From Pseudomonadota bacterium (GTDB taxonomy: Bacteria > Pseudomonadota > Gammaproteobacteria > Burkholderiales > Burkholderiaceae_E), in NCBI GenBank assembly GCA_023388075.1, contig JAEWGX010000041.1, forward strand, positions 72,507 through 136,506: DNA of 64,000 nt, in the 5' to 3' direction. Made by a program: the position numbers and the translations under genes. Below the pieces are notes generated by a model. The model had not been told where the DNA came from, did not search any database, and was given only the letters and a program-made list of their open reading frames with translations. This document shows positions 25,588 to 32,776 of this stretch, piece after piece. How positions within the stretch are numbered: the stretch's first letter is position 1; each line of letters opens with the position of its first letter.

Positions 25588-26352
25588 ATGGAGTTTCGGC
25601 ATCTGGCCGCAGCACAGGCTGCACCACGCCTGCGTATTCGTATCGCGCGCACTGAGGATCAGGTTCAACAGGCGGTTGCCGTCAGGTATCAGGCCTACGC
25701 TGAGAAGCTCAGCGGGCTAGCAAGTGACGTCGCTATCAAGGAAGATCTGGATCGGACGCTGAACCCAGTAATTTTACTGGCCGAAGATGCGGCGTCAGGA
25801 AAGGTCTTGGCGACTGCAAGACTCAATTCGGGGCCAGGCATTCGCGACCTACTCGCCCAAATCGAGCTTCCTGACGAGTACTCGGAAGACCGGCTGGGAT
25901 ACTTCTCACGCATGGCAGCGATCGGCGATCCGATCTCAAAGAAGATTGCTCGCGGGCTTCTCCACAAGGCATTGCTCCAAATCTGCATGGCGAAGCAGAT
26001 CGACCGGATGTTGCTCTTGGTCGGTTCGGTTCGAAGCAAGCTGTACATGCCTTGGGGCTTCACGCCCGTGTTCGGGAGCGAGACCCGACCCGAGATGATG
26101 CACGGGAGATCGGTCAACCTATACCAACTTGAAACGCGGAAGGCAGAACAGAAGGCTCTCGAACTCGGTGGACCGCTTCATGAGTTCCTGTTTAAGGTTG
26201 CACATGAAGAGATAGAGATCTTCAATAGCCTGAGTAGCATACCAAGTCGACAGTCCAGTGGCGACACCGCCTCCCCTCGCCGCACCTTGGAACTAGTTGA
26301 TGCGCTGAACGCGAGCGTAGCTGGGCCAGTAGCAGTCTCCCGGGCGAGCTAG
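25588..26352 (+). CDS. FeeM/LuxI-superfamily acyl-amino-acid synthase-like acyltransferase
   Basis: This 254-residue protein of the GNAT/autoinducer-synthase fold resembles the long-chain N-acyl amino acid synthase FeeM group. Supporting features are the opening RIRIARTEDQVQQAVAVRYQAYAEKLSG and an acidic catalytic-type segment. A central strand reads KVLATARLNSG, and the residues EYSEDRLGYFSRMAAIGDP precede a helix, a pattern shared with FeeM and LuxI. The C-terminal part YMPWGFTPVFG is the GNAT end strand. Substrates of the family are acyl-ACP and an amino acid. A GAGAGGA ribosome site lies 8 nt before the ATG. A 119-nt gap leads to the membrane GGDEF/EAL gene. Acyl transfer is inferred; PEP-CTERM-type acyltransferases are an alternative. 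Confidence 0.68.
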   Translation: MEFRHLAAAQAAPRLRIRIARTEDQVQQAVAVRYQAYAEKLSGLASDVAIKEDLDRTLNPVILLAEDAASGKVLATARLNSGPGIRDLLAQIELPDEYSEDRLGYFSRMAAIGDPISKKIARGLLHKALLQICMAKQIDRMLLLVGSVRSKLYMPWGFTPVFGSETRPEMMHGRSVNLYQLETRKAEQKALELGGPLHEFLFKVAHEEIEIFNSLSSIPSRQSSGDTASPRRTLELVDALNASVAGPVAVSRAS

Positions 26353-26471
26353 CGGTCAGACACAAGTTGCCGCCTATCGCGGCGCTTAGCCCGATTGTCC
26401 GGTAGGGGCGTCTAGGCCAGCCTCACCCAAATACGCTTGCGGAGTCGACAAAAGTTCGGTCCGCAGGTGCC

Positions 26472-29447
26472 ATGACCTCCTCTGGTCGGTTTCGTATCCC
26501 TATATCAGGCTTGCTCGGCCCGGCCATTGCAGTCGCGACTGTCTGCCTTGCGGCGTGGATTGCACTATCTCTCCTAAGCCTGTCAGCATCTTCCTTAACT
26601 CTGAAATCCTTGGACCTGCGACTTGCGTCCAAGGAGCAGATTCAGGCGTTCCTATATGCAACCGGAAGCAGCAGTTCCGACGAGGAATTCCATAGCGCCC
26701 AGGACACTGAAGAACAGACTCTGGGTCGGAAGCTGTTCTTGAAGCTAAGGGTTGAGTTCGAGGCGCCACCCGAAGACAACGTAATCCTCGAACTCAAGAA
26801 GCTGCACCCTTCCCAGTGGCAAGTCTGGTTAGCAAGCAAGACAGCATCTGGCGCGCGGTTCTACGCAAGCCTTCCGCTTGAGAGCGGCACACGCGGATCC
26901 TTGGTTAATCTCCCGAAGGGCCTCGTCCCTGCGGAGGTCGACCTCCTCCTCGAAGCAAAGAGCCCCTCTGCGCGCCGGCCAAAGATTCGCGCCTGGAGCG
27001 AATCGGAGATCTCCAAATCAGAGAACTATGCGCGATACCTGAACGGTTCCGCGATGGGCATTCTGCTGTTTCTTACGGCCTTTGGCACGATCATCGCGAT
27101 CATTGCCAAAGACAGGACCTTTTTGTACTTCGGGGCTTGGTCGTTCACGTCACTGCGAACGATTGCTGTGAATGAGGGCTGGGCCACTGGCTGGCTGTTC
27201 GATACGTTGAGCGAAACCACGCTGCCGATCGCGCTCGCTGGATCACTCTCCCTTTACGGTTTGTTCACCGCACTGCTGTTCCGCTCCCTCTTTGAGCGAG
27301 AACTGCGCCTGAGCTTGAACGGCAAGCTTCTGAATCTAGTATGTGCGGCATTTGTACTGATGGCAGTCCTCGCTCCCTTTTGGGAATGGCCCTACTACTA
27401 CCGAACCATATGGGCGATCTCAGGGCTGGCAATGCTTATAGTGGCCTCTTCATTCCTGTTCTCTCTGCGGTCATCGAGTGCCAACGTCTACCGTTGGTAC
27501 GCCGCCTTCTGGATAGTAATGCTCGCCGGCTTGGGAGGAGAGATCGCGTATACCGCAGGTTTGTTCAGAGCTCCCCACGCATTGCTTAACGTCCAGACCG
27601 GAACCGTGGCCAGCGCCATGTTGATGGCGATCACTGTCGCCCAGCGCTTCTTGGTAGAACGGATAGAACGACAACGTGCACAGGAGGCCGAGATCCACGC
27701 GATGCAGGATCTCGCAAACACCTACGAATCGATGCCAATCGGTCTTTTCCGCATGGATGAGTCTGGGGCCATATCGCTTCACAATGCTGCATTCGGCGAG
27801 GTATTTCAACTTTCCTCGACCGACAAAAAGCCAGAGCTGAAAGCCCAATCTCTTTTCGGCGCCTCAGGGTATGACGCACTGATTGACTTGTATCGAGCTA
27901 GTAGTGGTGATAGCCGAGCCACCATCGTTGTATGCTGCAATGATGGATCTCCTTCGAACCGGTACCTTCAGTTCACAGCACGAAAAGGTGATGGGTGCCT
28001 TGAAGGCTCCGTCCAAGACGTAACCGCCCGAGTCACCGCCGAGGCGAGCCTCGCCCGCCTGATCGATCACGACGCCCAGACGAAGGCGCTGAACCAGCGA
28101 GGCTTGAACGATGCGGTGAAGCGCGCGATGCAGATGGCGGCCGGTGGGGTTCCGTGCGCGCTGGTCGAACTGGACATCGACCGGTTCAAAACATTGAACG
28201 ATCTCTATGGTCACCTGGTCGGTGACCAGTTGCTCTCCGAGGTTTGTGACCGGCTGATGTCGACAGCCGGTCCCAATGCGGAGATCGCGCGAATCGGCGA
28301 CTCGTTCCGGATCGTGCTCTTCCAGAGCGATGCGAACGCTTCGATCGCTGCGGCCGAACGGATGCACCAGGCAGTCAGCAGCCGGCCGCTGGAGGTTGCG
28401 GGCCGGGTCCTGACGGTCAGTGCAAGCGTCGGCGTGGTGCCTTTCGAGCATGGCATGGACGTGCGCGATGTCATCGCGGCGAGCTCGCAGGCCTGTGCGG
28501 AGGCGAAGGCGCGCGGCCGCAATCGAGTGGTTCACATGGCCAAGCAGGACATGGCGCTCCGGGGCTACCTGGAAGAGCTGAAGGTTCAGGAGAACCTTCA
28601 GGACAAGCTCAACTCGCAGCGCTTCTACCTGGAGTTCCAGCCGATCGTTTCGTTCCGCTCGGCGTTCGAGACGCTGAACTACGAGGTGCTGGTCAGGATG
28701 CGCGGCGAGGATGGCGCGACGATCTCGCCCGGACGGTTCATCCCGGCAGCGGAGCGCAATGGCCAGATGTCGCTGATCGATCGCTGGGTGCTGCTGAAGA
28801 CACTGCACTGGCTCCAGGATCATCCGCAGCACCTGAAGCGGCTGGACTACGCCACGATCAACCTGAGCGGTGCCTCGCTGAACGACGCGCGCTTCGTCGA
28901 CAACATCTTCGCGATGATGTCGGACTTCCCCGGAGTCCTGAGCAAGCTCTGCTTCGAGATCACGGAGACGGTGGCCCTGGCGGACCGACGTGCCACGCGG
29001 CGGTTTTCGGAGCGTCTGCACTCGATGGGCGGCCGGATCGCACTTGACGATTTCGGTGCCGGCTATACCTCGTTCACGTATCTTCGCGAGATCGAGGCCG
29101 ACATCATCAAGATCGATGGCAGCTTCGTGCGGGACATCAACCAGAATCCCGCCAACTACGCCATCACGCGGATGATCGTGGAGCTCTCCCACGAGCTGGG
29201 CAAGCGATGCGTGGCGGAATGGGCGGAGCATCCCGACGTCATCGCTACGCTGATGCAACTCGGGGTGGACTTTGGCCAGGGCTACGCGCTGGCGCGGCCG
29301 ATGGCGCCGGAGGCGCTCATCTTCGCAAGCAGCAGCGGCGACCTGGTCACCCAGCCGAACGTGCGGGCGCTACTCAAGGGGACGATCTCGCCGGAGCAAG
29401 TGGCAGCGGGAACCGCCTGGAGCGCAGGCCAGCCCGCCCTCTTCTAG
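26472..29447 (+). CDS. Chimeric membrane c-di-GMP phosphodiesterase (7TM sensor, PAS, degenerate GGDEF, EAL)
   Basis: This 991-residue protein has a signal anchor at about 12-35 and an extracytoplasmic 7TMR-DISMED2-like domain at about 45-175. A block of about seven hydrophobic segments spans 192-395. A PAS-like domain lies near 410-516, a GGDEF domain at 525-685 and an EAL domain at 700-950. The GGDEF motif is IGDSF (608-612), so cyclase activity is probably lost. EAL residues are mostly kept: Glu738 (in EVL), Asn797, Glu829, Asp859-Asp860, Lys880, Glu916 and Gln936. It is therefore predicted to hydrolyse c-di-GMP under control of the sensor half. GC changes sharply at codon 516, which marks a recombined gene. 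Confidence 0.85.
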   Translation: MTSSGRFRIPISGLLGPAIAVATVCLAAWIALSLLSLSASSLTLKSLDLRLASKEQIQAFLYATGSSSSDEEFHSAQDTEEQTLGRKLFLKLRVEFEAPPEDNVILELKKLHPSQWQVWLASKTASGARFYASLPLESGTRGSLVNLPKGLVPAEVDLLLEAKSPSARRPKIRAWSESEISKSENYARYLNGSAMGILLFLTAFGTIIAIIAKDRTFLYFGAWSFTSLRTIAVNEGWATGWLFDTLSETTLPIALAGSLSLYGLFTALLFRSLFERELRLSLNGKLLNLVCAAFVLMAVLAPFWEWPYYYRTIWAISGLAMLIVASSFLFSLRSSSANVYRWYAAFWIVMLAGLGGEIAYTAGLFRAPHALLNVQTGTVASAMLMAITVAQRFLVERIERQRAQEAEIHAMQDLANTYESMPIGLFRMDESGAISLHNAAFGEVFQLSSTDKKPELKAQSLFGASGYDALIDLYRASSGDSRATIVVCCNDGSPSNRYLQFTARKGDGCLEGSVQDVTARVTAEASLARLIDHDAQTKALNQRGLNDAVKRAMQMAAGGVPCALVELDIDRFKTLNDLYGHLVGDQLLSEVCDRLMSTAGPNAEIARIGDSFRIVLFQSDANASIAAAERMHQAVSSRPLEVAGRVLTVSASVGVVPFEHGMDVRDVIAASSQACAEAKARGRNRVVHMAKQDMALRGYLEELKVQENLQDKLNSQRFYLEFQPIVSFRSAFETLNYEVLVRMRGEDGATISPGRFIPAAERNGQMSLIDRWVLLKTLHWLQDHPQHLKRLDYATINLSGASLNDARFVDNIFAMMSDFPGVLSKLCFEITETVALADRRATRRFSERLHSMGGRIALDDFGAGYTSFTYLREIEADIIKIDGSFVRDINQNPANYAITRMIVELSHELGKRCVAEWAEHPDVIATLMQLGVDFGQGYALARPMAPEALIFASSSGDLVTQPNVRALLKGTISPEQVAAGTAWSAGQPALF

Positions 29448-29489
29448 GCCCCGCAAGGGCCCCTCCCCCGCATACCCTGGCAGCGCTGG

Positions 29490-29516
29490 CCGACGATACG
29501 CAAACGGTATCATCGG
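29490..29516 (+). repeat. Imperfect inverted repeat before the His-rich gene
   Basis: CCGACGATAC and GTATCATCGG pair over ten positions with one mismatch around a 7-nt loop, 75 nt upstream of the next start codon. It could be an operator or RNA hairpin. It has no T-run. Confidence 0.4.
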
Positions 29517-29590
29517 CGTCATGGGGAGGGCTCGTTCACGGGGTTTGCTGCGAGCAGGCGCCTCCCCTGAATGACACACCCAGGGGCGAC

Positions 29591-31075
29591 ATGGAGCAGC
29601 AATCAGACAATGGCGGGACCGCGGCCCCGGCAGGCGTGGTCATCCTGGCGTCGGCAGAACGTGCCGGTAGCGAGGACACGCCGTCAATCCGCGCATTTCC
29701 CGGGCGAATCGCGGACCGCGGGATTCCGCACGCCCGCTTGACCGTCGCTGCCGACGGCAGGTTGCAGGGCGACGCTTCGAGCTTGCTGTCGGCGTGCACG
29801 CTGCTCGTGGATCTGCTTCCCGACGGGGCTGAGTCGAAGAGCGCGGCCTTGCTCGCGGCCGTGCGTTTTCTCCCGGCCAGCGCGGTCATCCTGTCGCTCG
29901 CGGACTATCGTCCTGTCCGGGCGCGGGCGGCAGAATCGTCGCGGCCGGACCGCTTCCTCGGGCTGGTCCTTGCCGACGGTGCGGGTGAGGACTGTACGCT
30001 GGCCGAGATTGTCGCCCCCCCGGAAGCCACGCCGGAAGCGTTGGCCGCTGCACAACGCTTCGTGGCGTCGCTAGAGCTGCGCGGACTGATCGTCCGCGAC
30101 TCGCCGGGTTTCTTCATCCAACGGGTCCTGGCCGCCTACCTCAACGAGGCCATGGCCCTGCTTGGCGACGGTGTCCCGGCGTCGAAGGTGGAACAAGCAT
30201 CGCTCGCCGCAGGCATGCGGCGCCCACCCCTGGCAATGCTCGATTCGCAATCCCTCGCGCGGACGGACGAGCTGCTTCACGAGGAGTTGCACGAGCTGGA
30301 GGCGGCGGCTGGCCATCACCGTCACGAGCATGGCCATGGCCATGGCCATGGCCACGACCACGACCATCCGCACGACCATCCGCACGACCATCCGCACGAC
30401 CATGGCCACGAGCACGGCCACGAACACCATCACGGTCACGAGGCGCACGCCCATGCCCACGGGCACAGTCACCAGCACGAAGCAGCGCACGGTCACGGCC
30501 ATGATCACCCGGACACTTCCGCCGCGGCTGCGGCGGCCGCGACAAGACCCCGCGCCGGCGGGCACGCGCACAAGCACGCGCACAAGGTCAAGAGCAAGCG
30601 GATGCCGGAATCCGCGGTCTACGTGATGGAGAAGATGGCGCACGGCTACCGCCGGATGGGCAAGGCGGCCGGCGCCGGATTCTACGAATACGAGGACGAC
30701 GGCACGGAGTCGCTCTGGTCGGGCCTGAAGGCGTTCGAGCGGCGCTCGGCGAAAGTCCCGGACGACGATGTCCGCGACCGCCTCTTCCACATCCAGGCGC
30801 TCGAGGCGATCCGCTGTCGCGAGGAAGGGGTGATCGCCTCGCTCTCGGAGGCGGACGCTGCCGCGGTGGTCGGATGGGGCTTCCCTGGCGAGTCGGGCGG
30901 CCCGGCGGCATGGATCGAGGCCGCCGGCGTCGCCGCCTTCGTCGCTCGCTGCCGCGAGCTCGCCGAACGCTACGGGGAGCGGTTCGAGCCGCCGCCGGGT
31001 CTCGCGAAGGTCGCCGAGGCGGGCGCGACTTCGCTCGGTGAGGGCGAGGCGTTGGCCGCTGACGAGACGGATTGA
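29591..31075 (+). CDS. Histidine-rich, catalytically degenerate 3-hydroxyacyl-CoA dehydrogenase-like protein
   Basis: This 494-residue protein is recognisable by two 3HCDH C-terminal modules. The first is SPGFFIQRVLAAYLNEAMALLGDGVPASKVEQASLAAGMRRPP at about 171-213. The second starts GYRRMGKAAGAGFYEYED at about 352 and runs to about 460. The N-terminal Rossmann half has no GxGxxG, and the catalytic HxFNP motif is replaced (RFLGLVLADG). Between the modules lies a tract with 33 histidines in residues 242-306. There is no crotonase domain as in FadB or FadJ. The ATG at 29591 has AGGGG 6 nt upstream. The stop overlaps the next gene as TGATG. A metal-buffering or lipid-binding role is possible but unproven. 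Confidence 0.75.
   Translation: MEQQSDNGGTAAPAGVVILASAERAGSEDTPSIRAFPGRIADRGIPHARLTVAADGRLQGDASSLLSACTLLVDLLPDGAESKSAALLAAVRFLPASAVILSLADYRPVRARAAESSRPDRFLGLVLADGAGEDCTLAEIVAPPEATPEALAAAQRFVASLELRGLIVRDSPGFFIQRVLAAYLNEAMALLGDGVPASKVEQASLAAGMRRPPLAMLDSQSLARTDELLHEELHELEAAAGHHRHEHGHGHGHGHDHDHPHDHPHDHPHDHGHEHGHEHHHGHEAHAHAHGHSHQHEAAHGHGHDHPDTSAAAAAAATRPRAGGHAHKHAHKVKSKRMPESAVYVMEKMAHGYRRMGKAAGAGFYEYEDDGTESLWSGLKAFERRSAKVPDDDVRDRLFHIQALEAIRCREEGVIASLSEADAAAVVGWGFPGESGGPAAWIEAAGVAAFVARCRELAERYGERFEPPPGLAKVAEAGATSLGEGEALAADETD
30314..30508 (+). repeat. His-codon low-complexity repeat inside the dehydrogenase-like gene
   Basis: CAC and CAT codons alternate with Gly, Asp, Glu, Pro and Ala codons. 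A 12-bp unit (CATCCGCACGAC) is present three times in a row near 30366-30401, and a shorter GGCCATG repeat lies just before. This is a coding repeat, not a CRISPR array. Replication slippage would explain its length. Confidence 0.85.
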
Positions 31076-32712
31076 TGGTCCGGCCGTCGAAGCTGCTCCA
31101 TCCGCAGCAGGAGCCGGTTGCGACCCGAAGCGCCGCGACGATCCTGCTCCTGCGCGACACCGACGACGGATACGAGGTGCTGATGACGCGGCGCTCGTCG
31201 CAGGCGAGCTTCGCGCCGGGCGCCTTCGTCTTTCCAGGCGGCGTGGTCGACGCGGCGGACGGCTCGCCGCGCGCCGAGCGCGTGTCGCGGGCGCGCCCCA
31301 CGCAGACCGCGGAGCATCGCCGCTACGCGGTGGCAGCCATCCGCGAGGCCTTCGAGGAGCTGGGCGTACTGCTCGTCTGCGACGGGCACGAGCGTGCCGC
31401 GGACATGGATCGGTCCCACGACGCCGACTTCCTGGGACAGGTCGCGGCGCGGGGATTGACGCTTGCCGTCGACCGGACCTGGTGGCTGGCGCACTGGGTC
31501 ACGGACCGGGACATCCCGAAGCGCTTCGACGCCCGCTTCCTGGTTGCGCGCATGCCGCCCGGCCAGGAACCGGTGGCGGACAACAGCGAGCAGTTCGAGC
31601 CGGTCTGGATCACGCCACAGGAGGCGCTTCGCCGCCACGATGCAGGCGAGTTCGACATGATCTTCCCGACCATCCGGACACTGCGCCGGCTGGCGCGGTG
31701 GAAGCGGGTCGACGAGGTCCTCGCGGCCTGCCGCGACGAGGGTCCGCTCTGGATTTCGTGTCCGCGGGCCGGCTACCTCGCTGGGGCGATCGAACGCTTC
31801 TCGGAGGACGAAGCGCCATTTGGCGAGTTGGCGTTGACCTCGCCCGACGGCCAGGTCGTCCACCACCTCGACTGGCAGTCGGAACGGCCGGTGCGCCTGC
31901 TCACGGACCTCTGGCGGCTCACCGCGCCGAATCCGGGCCGCATGACCGGCCCGGGGACGAACACCTACATCGTGGGCAACGACGCAGCCGGCTACATCGT
32001 CATCGACCCGGGACCTCCGATCCAGCCCCACGTCGACCGTATCGCCGCGCTGGTGCGGGATCGCCTGAAGCTGATCCTCTGCACTCATTCGCATCCGGAT
32101 CATTCGCCCGCCGCGCCGCTGCTGCAGGCGCTGGCCCCGGCGCCGATCCTCGGCATCCCGTCGGCGCCTACGGCGCGCGAGGATTCGTTCTTCCGGCCGG
32201 ACGAGGTGATCGAGGACGGCCGCACGCTGACGTTGGGTGACATGACGCTGCGTGCGGTGGTCACGCCGGGGCACGCGGCCAACCACGTGTGCTTCCATTT
32301 ACCGGAGGATCGGCTGCTCCTCAGCGGCGACCACGTCCTGAACGGATCGACGACCATCGTCAACCCCCCGGACGGCAACATGATCGACTACCTGCGGTCG
32401 CTGGATCGACTGGCCGCCCTGGAGGCCGATTTCATCCTGCCCGCGCACGGCCATGTGCTCGGGGACGCCGGCGCCGCGATCCGGCGCTTGAAGTCGCACC
32501 GCCTGATGCGGGAAGCGAAAGTGCTGCGCGCGGTGGTGGAGCGCCCGGGCGAAAGTCTGGAGGAGCTGGTGGCGGCCGCCTACGACGACACGCCGGTGCA
32601 GGCGCACGGGATCGCCGCGCGATCCCTGCTTGCGCACCTGGAGAAGCTGATCGCCGAGGGCCAGGTGGCTCCAATCGGCAAGGGGTGGCAGGCGCTCGGC
32701 GTGACGACCTGA
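31075..32712 (+). CDS. Nudix hydrolase fused to a metallo-beta-lactamase-fold hydrolase
   Basis: This 545-residue fusion has an N-terminal Nudix domain (about 15-215). Its box is split: GGVVDAADG, then REAFEELGV after a longer-than-usual insert. The C-terminal metallo-beta-lactamase domain (about 275-480) has metal ligands HSHPDH, a later His in TPGHAANHVC, SGDHVL and PAHGH. The C-terminal winged-helix-like tail (about 485-545) matches the LACTB2/CoA-thioesterase-like subgroup. Nudix domains of this sort often act on CoA derivatives, which would fit the 3HCDH-like neighbour with which it shares one base (TGATG). The substrate is inferred only. Confidence 0.85.
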   Translation: MVRPSKLLHPQQEPVATRSAATILLLRDTDDGYEVLMTRRSSQASFAPGAFVFPGGVVDAADGSPRAERVSRARPTQTAEHRRYAVAAIREAFEELGVLLVCDGHERAADMDRSHDADFLGQVAARGLTLAVDRTWWLAHWVTDRDIPKRFDARFLVARMPPGQEPVADNSEQFEPVWITPQEALRRHDAGEFDMIFPTIRTLRRLARWKRVDEVLAACRDEGPLWISCPRAGYLAGAIERFSEDEAPFGELALTSPDGQVVHHLDWQSERPVRLLTDLWRLTAPNPGRMTGPGTNTYIVGNDAAGYIVIDPGPPIQPHVDRIAALVRDRLKLILCTHSHPDHSPAAPLLQALAPAPILGIPSAPTAREDSFFRPDEVIEDGRTLTLGDMTLRAVVTPGHAANHVCFHLPEDRLLLSGDHVLNGSTTIVNPPDGNMIDYLRSLDRLAALEADFILPAHGHVLGDAGAAIRRLKSHRLMREAKVLRAVVERPGESLEELVAAAYDDTPVQAHGIAARSLLAHLEKLIAEGQVAPIGKGWQALGVTT

Positions 32713-32740
32713 GCGACTGCCGCGAACCCCGGAAGCGCCT

Positions 32741-32764
32741 CGAGCCGCGTAACTCCGCGGCTCG
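32741..32764. terminator. Bidirectional hairpin between convergent genes
   Basis: Nine complementary bases (CGAGCCGCG with CGCGGCTCG) enclose a 6-nt loop in the 64-nt gap between the Nudix fusion gene and pnp. It is positioned to end both transcripts. No clear T-run is present. Confidence 0.6.
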
Positions 32765-32776
32765 TCCCCGACCCGA

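Larger units (their letters stand above)
23205..28020. other. Low-GC block, probable horizontal acquisition
   Basis: GC content counted in 60-base samples falls from about 65 % at 23161-23220 to about 53 % at 23221-23280. It stays near 50-58 % through the block and jumps from 55 % (27961-28020) to 70 % (28021-28080). The block holds the hybrid kinase, the FeeM-like gene and the first 516 codons of the GGDEF/EAL protein. No integrase, insertion sequence or direct-repeat ends were seen. The right edge falls inside a reading frame, so homologous or domain-level recombination is more likely than site-specific integration. Confidence 0.75.

Noticed and set aside
25212..25655. 147-codon open frame in the divergent spacer
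   Set aside because: It overlaps the start of the FeeM-like gene, has no ribosome site and no folded-protein pattern.
30314..30508. Repeats that could suggest a CRISPR array
   Set aside because: Units are 6-12 bp, in frame, and encode a His-rich tract; no spacers or cas genes.
29591..31075. Call as a functional FadB/FadJ-type multienzyme
   Set aside because: The crotonase domain, dinucleotide motif and HxFNP catalytic motif are absent.
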